Positions 56,101 through 64,000 of a DNA stretch of 64,000 bases are shown here, piece after piece (the first letter of the stretch is position 1; each line of letters begins with the position of its first letter). A program made the translations under genes and the position numbers. The stretch comes from Earliella scabrosa (Eukaryota > Basidiomycota > Agaricomycetes > Polyporales > Polyporaceae), in the NCBI GenBank assembly GCA_022605405.1, contig JABYQQ010000020.1, forward strand, positions 682,001-746,000, read 5' to 3'. The notes below the pieces were generated by a model that saw only the letters and a list, made by a program, of their open reading frames with translations, did not search any database and was not told the DNA's origin.

Positions 56101-59100
56101 CAACCAACTACGCAAAGTTCTTCGATCGGCTGTGGGACTGCCACTGGACGACGATCCGCAAGTGGAAGCTCACGTCGAGGATGCGGATGGTTTCGGTGTT
56201 ATCCGTACGAAGCATGGCGTTGCGACGTCGTCGAGTCGAGATGCTCAGAAGGACGCCGCTCACATTCGCCATATAGTGGATTCGTGTATCACAGCCCTTG
56301 CCGTCGTTCCCATCCTGCAATCACCCTCGGGAGAGCCCACTCGGGATCGTGTTCTGACAGCACTTGTCCTCGGCTGCGGGCCCGAGGAGTTCCTCGTTCT
56401 CGCGCCAGCATTCTGCGAGCAAATCAGACGGCGGACGCTCAACATCAGCACGTCGAAACTGGAAACCCTGCTGGGTAGGCTGGCAGCCATCTGTACCCCA
56501 TATCCGTTCAAACATCGCGATGAGACGCAGCTTCTCTTCGTCCACATCCTGGACGCGACCTCGCATATTTGGCTGCAACCCGCCGTCACGATGACCACTC
56601 TGGGCCAGGCAGCACGCTACTACTGCTGGGAGGCAGTGAAGCGGTTGCAGCGAAGGCAAGAGAGATCGTGGCGCGTCCACGACGCCATAATACGCTTCCT
56701 CGATGGATATCTGGCCAAGGACCCCAAGCAGCAGATCTGGCAGCAACCCGTGGACGATGAGACTACCCCGCCAGAAGCTGAAGACCTCCCTGCTGCAGTG
56801 CTACCGACTTTGGGCGACGATGACGACGTCAGGCTCCGTTTTCGTGTCGCAACCACGAGCCTACGGCTGTTCAATGCAGCGCGACACACCGGGCGGGATC
56901 TCATGGAGGTGTATCAAGATATACGCGTCCATCTCTCTGCAGAGCCGAACAAGTAAGTCGTTTGATCTCTACAGACGACATCGCGCTGATCCACCGCGCG
57001 TTAGCTATGAGAGCATCCTCAGTCGCCTGTTGACTCTCGGAAATATCGTCATATCGGAAGCTTCTGTTCGACGAGGTGCATATTGGCATCTCCTCGAGCT
57101 CGCCTGCTACGCCCCAATGTACCTTCCACAGCTCAAGGCCATTCTCACTGGTGTCGCGGAGCGATTAGGCATCAACACGCAAGCTGAACTGTTCAACTGC
57201 TATGCTGGGCAGTTTGCTTACTCCATCCGACAGTCCCACATCGAACTCTTCAAGTTTCCTCCTGACCTTCTCGGCTATCGCGACCGCAGAGAGTGTGCTG
57301 AGGCCACTTTCCACGCATTCACGCCCTCGAACCTCCTTGCTCAAGGCACTGCTGACGACATCAGCCATGGCAAGAAGCTGTTCACGCTTCACTGTCAAGC
57401 TATCCAGAAGAGCGAACAGGCCGGCATCGAGGAGTGCTTCTCTGACCTCGTGGCCTACCAGACGGTGTTCTGGTTGAGCTACAATACAGACGGTGAGGCC
57501 GATGGGGATTTGGAGAAGCTCCTCAGAGCGAAGACTGGATATGGGAAGGACATCGCAGCCTTTCAGACGCATTTCAAGGGAAACGCCGATAGTATCGTGG
57601 TTGGAATCCTGGGTAGCCTTGGGGATCAAGATATCTCGCCGCAGGGTGCAGTCGCGACGGCCATCGCAACCTTGTTCTCGGAGAGCGAGTCCGATGTCTT
57701 TCGCGAGATCTCGAAGTATCGCTCATTGGACACGTTCGAGGCACACAGTCCCAACCTGCCCTGTTATTCAACCATCATTGTCCTTCGTGCCATCGACTGG
57801 CACAGGCGTCGCGTCAAGGAAATCGACTCTCCTGCCGTAACCTATCATGTCCTGCAACAACTTTTCGCACAAATCGAGCTATCTCCTCTGGTCAACGAGC
57901 AGTACCGGCTTCTCAACGCGCTCTACATATGGGTTGCCTGCCATCATCGACACTTCCAGGACGAAAGCCTCTTGCGCACTCTCACTCGCAGAGCTGTCTC
58001 CATGCTTGCCCAGGTCGATCTCGCTCGTGGAGCTCAGTCGTTGCTCGAATGGTGCCTGTCACTGTACCAGGTATCCGCTCCCAAGGCGGACTATCGTTTG
58101 GCAGACGTTCTCATTCGCATCAGCACGATCGCCCACGAATTTGCGCGGTCCATTGATTCGTCCGTCGCGAACTTGGGCCTCGATATCTTATCCTGGGCTG
58201 AGCAGCAGGCGGAATCACTTCGGAGGGTCAAGCTGCTCCGGAAGCAGGTCATTCGCGCTCTCGCTGCATGGCCGCGAGAACTCCCCCCGGCTTTACAGAC
58301 CGCTTGCGGAGATGCGAAGCTATCCGATCTCACGTCAGTGCTCATCGACCACGGTGTGTCCGCCAGCAAATTCCGTCTCGTCCGGAGGATCCATGACCTC
58401 GCGTCTCAGCAAGATGCGGACGAGCACTTCAGCAACTCCGATTTCTGGAGGTTGAAGGCGTGCATTCCTCCCCAGAACTACCTGGTCGACAGTGACATCG
58501 ATGCCTTCACATCTCTCCTTATGCTGCACCGCGGCCAAGTGGACAGCATCGGCAGTGACCAGTTCGATTCGGAGACTGTGCGTACCCTCCATCGTAAAGC
58601 AGCCGAAGAGAGAACTGTCCAGGCGTTTCCTCCTCGGATTGAGGTTCGACTGGCTCGTTCAGCCATTGTCGTCTCTCTGCGCACGATGCTGGACACCTCT
58701 CCCGCCTCTCAGGTCCATGTCGCGTATCGGACCCTGCGCACACTTATGTCCATCCATTCTCCCCAGTCCTACATCGCCGAATCCTGTCCCGGAGATATCC
58801 GTCGGGAGCTAGAGTACCTTCAAGCTTTCTCGCGACCATACCCGGAGACGCCATCTCCTGACCTTGCTCAAGCGCTGAAGAGCGACGAGATGTTGCACCT
58901 GGCCAGAGACTTCGATGTGTGGATTTCGGAGATCACAACCTTGCTATGCGCGGCCCTTGGCGCCCACGATCCCTTTTTCGCGCCTTTGGCTCCGGTACTT
59001 CAGTCTGATCGTACTTTCGCAGAAGAGGTACTCCCCGTGTTGGTTCACTCTCTTCTACAAATCGAGTATGACGCATCCGCATCCGGTGCATCATCATCGG

Positions 59101-62100
59101 TCCGAGCAGTGCTCTCACGATACTTCACGTCGGTTCTCTCACTCGATGACGCGGCGATCCCAAGCTATCGTGCAATCATCAGTGTCGTCCTACATCTTAG
59201 GTATTTCCACCCCGCCAAGGAGCCGAAGGATCCCGTGAAGGAGCCCAAGGACGCTCAAGCGCACGACAAGTGGTTGTCGGTGGACTTCACTCTGTTGAGC
59301 CGTTGCGCTATCAAGTGCAGTGCGTACACCACGGCGCTCCTGTTCCTTGAGCTCGCCCCCGACTATGACCCTCCCAATCATGCTCAGGACTCCTCGGCGA
59401 ACGAGCATATCCTCTTCGAGATCTATAGCCACATAGACGAACCGGACGGCTTCTACGGAATCCAGACCGATGACCTACGCAACTTCTTTGTCAAACGCCT
59501 TCGTCACGAGAAGCAGTGGGATAAGGCGTTCCGGTTCCATGGCGCGGTCGTCGAGTCTGGTGCCGCGGGATCCTCAGACACCGATGGCATCGTGCAGTCC
59601 CTATATGCGTTCGGATTCAATCAGCTCGCGCTGACCACTATGCAGAACTTCTCGTCCGACGCCAACTCCAACGCGGACTCGAGCACCTTGGCGTATAACC
59701 TCGGATGGCGGGCTGAAACGTGGGATCTACCGGAGAACCTGGGGAACAATCATTCCGGAGCGACACTCTACTTGGCCCTGCGAGCCGTCTATAGGGAGCG
59801 GAACCCACACGCAGTCGACACAATCCTTCGCCGCGCTTTCATCCAGGAAATGAACCGGCTGCGAGACCTAGGAAACGAAAATTTTACCGAGATCCGTCAG
59901 GTGACGCAGAACCTCATGTGCCTAAGTCAAGTGAAGCAATGGAGAAGCGAGGAAATTCAGAAGGACTTACAGCTGAAGCGTGTAGCCGCGACCGAGTGGA
60001 ACAAGCTGTCTGTCCTTGACTCGGCGTTCGAGTGAGTCATGCTTACTATGGTACGATGACCCACACTAACTCCTGTGAAGCTTTGGTAACATCGAGGCGA
60101 TCATGGCAACCCGTATAGCCCTCATTCGATCTGTCAGGCAGAAGGAGCAGCGAGATCAGATAGGCGACCTCACATCTCCGTTTTGTGACGCTCTGCTCAA
60201 TCTGGAGAAGACATGCCTCCTGTCCCTTTCAGAAAAGGCGCGAGACGTCAATCAGCCTCAGATCGCCCTGAATTCCATCACTCGTGCCCAGAACTTGGAG
60301 CGCATCCCTACATCCGAAGTCTCGGAAGAGTTCGCAAACGTCCTGTGGTTGATGAAGGAACCAAAGATTGCCATCAAGTCGTTAGGCGCTTTGAGCTCTT
60401 CCCTCTCGCTCGACAAAGCCAAACACGACACGGAGGCGAGTTTGCAGTACGCGACATTGCTTGCACGGCTTGTACGTTTGAACATCATTGCGCTGCTATC
60501 TCCCGGTTGATGATCTCTCCAGGGAACGTGGTCCGCGGAAGCATCCATGAAGAGTCCTTCTCAGATTGTCAACGAGTGTTTCGGACCCGCCGCAGAACTC
60601 GCACTCAACGTCGGGATGGAGGTAGCAGCTTCCGACCCCCAGAGGGCGACTGTGTTCCATCAGTACGCCATCTTCGCGGAGCGGCAGTACCATGCAATCT
60701 CGAAGTCTCCAGACGCGCTGCGCTGGAAACTCTATGTCGATAGGAAGAAGGAAGAGATCAAGCAGCGCAGCCATCAGCTCAATCGAGTAGCCACCCAGAC
60801 CAAGGAGTGGCACACACTGAAGCACGAGCAAAACAAAGCGGAGGCACTTCTGAGGCAAGATCAAAAGCGTTCGCAGGAGCACTTCGGCCAGCGGACATCC
60901 TTCCTCTCTCTGGCGGTCGAGATGTATTCTCGCTGCCTTGCTACATCGGACAAGTTCGATGAAGACGCTCCAGTCCGTCTTTGTTCCTTGTGGCTGGCCA
61001 ACTTCGACAACGATGACCCGAAGCTCCACTTCGAGACCGCGATTCACCGGGTCCCCTCGCGCAAGTTCGTGTTCTTGGCACATCAGCTTACAGCCCGTCT
61101 ATCCAAGGCAGACGGTGGTCCGATGACTCGTAACCAAGAGGCGCTGCAGCGAACCATTCAGCGCATGGGCTCGGAGCATCCGTTCCACAGCCTGTTCCCC
61201 CTCTTTTGCTTGCGGCCTGAACAGGGACACAGTCAGGCCTCTGGCTCAGCGAGACGGCAGTCGGGGCGGCGTCCATCACCAGCCCCTTCTCAGTTAGAAC
61301 GTGCGGCAGCTGCGGTCGAAATTTTCGATAAGCTGCGATGCGATCCCAATGTTGGGGAACGGGTCAGAGCTGTAGAGCATGTCTGCGACGCATCTCTACA
61401 GTGGGCGAAGCACCCCATCAAGCACCTTTTCGAAAAAGGCAAACCGAAATCACCAGACGTCTTGAAGATTCCCGAGACGATGCGTATCCGTAGGCTCAAA
61501 GGGGTGCAAGTCCCAGTGATAACAGCTCCGACGCCGATTGACCCGACAACCGAATATCGGGATTGCGCCTGGATCACGCACTACGACAAAGAGTACACAG
61601 TCGCGGGCGGGGTGAATCTTCCAAAGATTATCAGGTGCTACGGCAGCAACGGGAAGGGATACAAGCAGTTGGTATGTCAGCTTGTATGGAGTGCGCACGT
61701 TGAGCTAAAGGGCAGTCCAGTACAAGGGCGAGGGCGACGACGACCTCCGGCAGGATGCAGTCATGGAACAAGTGTTCGACTTGGTGAACGTCGTACTTCG
61801 GCATGATCGCGAGACCAAGAAGCGCAAGCTCAGTGTCCGTGCATACAAGGTGATTCCGCTCGCTGCGCAAGCTGGTGTTCTGGAGTTCGTCGAGAATACC
61901 ACAGCTCTCGCAAACTGGCTGCGCCCTGCACATCGCAGGTACGTATGATATCGACCGGCAAAGCGATTAGACTGAACGACCGAGTCAATCTTAGGTATCG
62001 CCCGGACGATATCAAGCATGACGAGTTCGGCCAGAAGTTGGACCCCGCGAAGCAATGGCGCGAAAACCCACAGGTTGTGGTCAAGAAGTTCGTGGAGCTG

Positions 62101-62954
62101 CGTGAAAAGTTCCAACCTGTCATGCGGCACTACTTCACGGAGAAGCACAAGACACCAATGTCCTGGTTCGCGATGCGCCTGCACTACTCCCGGAGCGTGG
62201 CGACGACCTCGATCGTAGGACACATTCTTGGTCTGGGCGACCGCCATACCTCGAACATCCTGATGGACAACAAGACGGGAGAAGTCGTTCACATCGACCT
62301 TGGTATAGCGTTCGAACAGGTGAGTTTCGCGAAAGACACACCATCCCGTTGCTGACCCACATCACCAGGGCAAGCTGCTTCCGCAGCCCGAACGGGTGCC
62401 ATTCCGCCTAACGGCCGACATGGTGGACGGGCTCGGGATATCGGGCACTCAGGGTGTGTTCCAGCGGTGCGCGGAGGAGACTTTGAGAGTGCTTCGGGAT
62501 GGGTCCGAGACGATCCTGACGGTTCTCGAGGTGTTCAAGTACGACCCTCTTCATTCATGGTACGTCTTCCCCGCGTCGCCCTCCCCCTATGTTGCGAGGA
62601 GCAACGTCCGCTAACATCTGGTCAGGACTGCGAGCGAGTTCAAGATCAAGCGCGTACAGGCCGAGATGACCAACCAGACGGCCCAGCTCACCGGTGAGGC
62701 CTTCAAGTTCGCCATCGGCATCGACATGGCGAGCGGGGCGACGGACGAAGCGGCCGACCGTGCGCTCTCGACTGTCGCCAGGAAGCTTGACAAGACGCTC
62801 AGCGTGGAGTACACCGTCAACGAGCTGATCACGGAGGCGAGCGACCCTGCGAACCTCGCTCTGATGTACATCGGTGAGTTTCACGCCCGTGTCGTCCACG
62901 TTTCGCCACTCATGCAGGTTTCGTCGTCATGCAGGCTGGGCGCCGCACTGGTAG
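53102..62954 (+). CDS. tel1: Tel1/ATM checkpoint and telomere kinase
   Basis: Giant PI3K-related protein kinase activated at DNA double-strand breaks by the Mre11 complex and required for telomere maintenance. Exons 53102-56017, 56075-56952, 57005-60031, 60081-60471, 60523-61671, 61721-61938, 61995-62319, 62369-62559, 62626-62873, 62935-62954; every phase agrees; 3120 aa, a little longer than human ATM. The N-terminus has a TAN-type motif ([14 protein letters not shown]). HEAT-like helices fill the long middle, then the FAT region. Kinase domain near residues 2760-3030: [18 protein letters not shown], catalytic loop GLGDRHTSN (Asp near 2942), and the DFG-equivalent HIDLGIAF near 2959. The FATC ends GWAPHW, whose last residues lie in a 20-nt exon. 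No breaks were seen. Confidence 0.96.
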
Positions 62955-63473
62955 GGGCGCGGGCTGTGCCCCCCTTAGATTCTCCATCACGACATACATC
63001 ATGCTAAGTTATCTCATGCACCACCATTCCGAGCACGGCACATCAACACAAGCACCATAGTCTACACATATCGCACAAATTTGTACATCTACAATCACAT
63101 TTGCGTCGCTACCATACATAGTTCCCTTTCACTGGAAGGCACATACTTCCAGACAAAATCGTTCCTACTTCAGCTACATACCCATGCCACATGGTAGGTT
63201 CCACCTTGTTCGAAGGAGCGGCAATCCCGGGAGGGCCTAATCACTGAGCCCTGAGTCCTGAACCTTGAGGAACTCTCGCGTCGTCAACGAGCTCGAGTTT
63301 GGTACACCGACGCTCGTGACGAGGACAAGGGCAAAATGTATATAGCATAATGATACAGTGCATGTCTACTTCCGCATGTGCGGGTGTCCGATGTGCATAA
63401 CCAGGCCATATCGTGGCCATGAAGCCGTAGCGAAGGCGAACCGGTTCACGTTCCATGATCCGAAGCAAATCCC
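62955..63473. other. Convergent 3' flank, tel1 / pif1
   Basis: About 520 bp, AT-richer than its surroundings (for example near 63040-63130), separating two convergent genes. No gene seen. Confidence 0.5.
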
Positions 63474-64000
63474 TCAATCCCTATGATTGATCGTCTCGAG
63501 TTTCTTGCTCCACTCGACGACCTTGGGATGGGCTTTGACCTAGGGGGAGAAAGAACATCAGCGCCTGGCGACCGCCTCGCAAGCAGCGTCATCTTGCGTA
63601 CCTTTGCCGGGTCGAAGTTCAGGACTTGCAGTCCGTCCAGCGAGGTCGCACGCGAGAGGGCGACATACGCTTGGCCTACGCGCGCGCATATAGTGAGTAT
63701 ACAGGAGGGACCAGCTGAGAACGTGAACGAGAGATGGTGCTGACCCTTCTCGAAGACCCTCGCCAGGTCGACCTTGACGCGCTCAAGGGTTTGGCCTTGA
63801 GACTTGTGGATGGACATCGCCCATGCCAGGATGAGAGGAACCTGAGGACGCAGTGATTAGGAGAAAATATTAGGGACATCGAGCTGCGGGGCGCGCACCT
63901 GTGTCCGGCTGACTTGGACCTCCCCGTTCGGGAGCTCGACCTTCCAGCTGTCGGCCTGGACGATCATAGTCCGGCGACCGCCGCCAGGCTGTAGGAACTC
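63474..64000 (-). CDS. pif1: Pif1-family DNA helicase, C-terminal part
   Basis: Partial: the 5' part lies beyond the window. Exons on the minus strand: from 64000 to 63899, 63841-63745, 63675-63602, 63539-63474; introns 57-69 nt keep phase. The last 100 or so residues of a superfamily 1B helicase are visible: helicase motif V region [20 protein letters not shown], motif VI region [19 protein letters not shown], and a short C-terminal tail ([14 protein letters not shown]). Pif1 helicases unwind DNA at telomeres, G-quadruplexes and stalled forks and act in mitochondria. The intron pattern and clean sequence fit the cellular gene better than a Helitron-borne helicase, but only the C-terminus can be judged. 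Confidence 0.88.

Noticed and set aside
63474..64000. Pif1 helicase as part of a Helitron
   Set aside because: Four clean exons with short introns and normal motifs fit the host gene; no Helitron end (CTRR with hairpin) was seen. Only the C-terminus is visible, so this is not final.

Overview
The window is nuclear DNA of a filamentous basidiomycete, most likely an agaricomycete of the Polyporales type (inferred from gene content and gene structure; no marker gene was tested). Genes lie close together on both strands and are split by many short GT-AG introns, mostly 43-75 nt. Intact genes were built by joining open frames at splice sites and checking that phase is kept and that conserved motifs run across the joins. 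Several genes (rpb4, hus1, the subtilisin) are so intron-rich that no single long open frame reveals them.

Layout. 1-2680: one arm of an inverted duplication, a SET-domain gene plus an upstream F-box/LRR relic, both on the minus strand. 3651-4393: a weakly supported gene. 5131-7124: a secreted fungalysin metalloprotease. 7628-9344: tandem-BTB gene 1. 9944-10570: RNA polymerase II subunit Rpb4. 11041-13004: a vacuolar-type amino acid transporter. 13481-16480: an R3H-SUZ RNA-binding protein. 17324-19256: a large disordered protein. 19902-20477: a DUF202 membrane protein. 20800-22740 and 25296-27006: tandem-BTB genes 2 and 3, with an F-box/LRR gene between them (23166-24923) and another after them (27204-28793). 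29402-31382: a secreted subtilisin. 31780-32298: a small secreted protein made of two repeated cysteine modules. 33786-36000: decayed Ser/Thr-rich coding relics and a 123-bp MITE. 36140-39240: the second arm of the SET/F-box duplication. 39807-42342: an MFS transporter. 44368-44928: a Ser/Thr/Val-rich secreted protein. 45106-46344: hus1. 46812-48674: an EamA/DMT transporter. 49858-52389: a NACHT protein without repeats. 52463-52734: a MITE with perfect 29-bp ends. 53102-62954: tel1 (ATM kinase). 63474-64000: the C-terminal end of a Pif1 helicase running off the window.

Functional themes. Housekeeping genes (rpb4, tel1, hus1, pif1, R3H-SUZ, transporters) are mixed with fast-evolving accessory families: BTB, F-box/LRR, a NACHT protein, secreted proteases and small secreted proteins. 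Three genome-maintenance genes (hus1, tel1, pif1) lie within 19 kb. The accessory part shows recent local duplication: the SET/F-box arms about 36 kb apart in opposite orientation, three BTB paralogs that all end in a conserved 18-nt exon, and several broken paralogs. No tRNA, rRNA or CRISPR array was seen.
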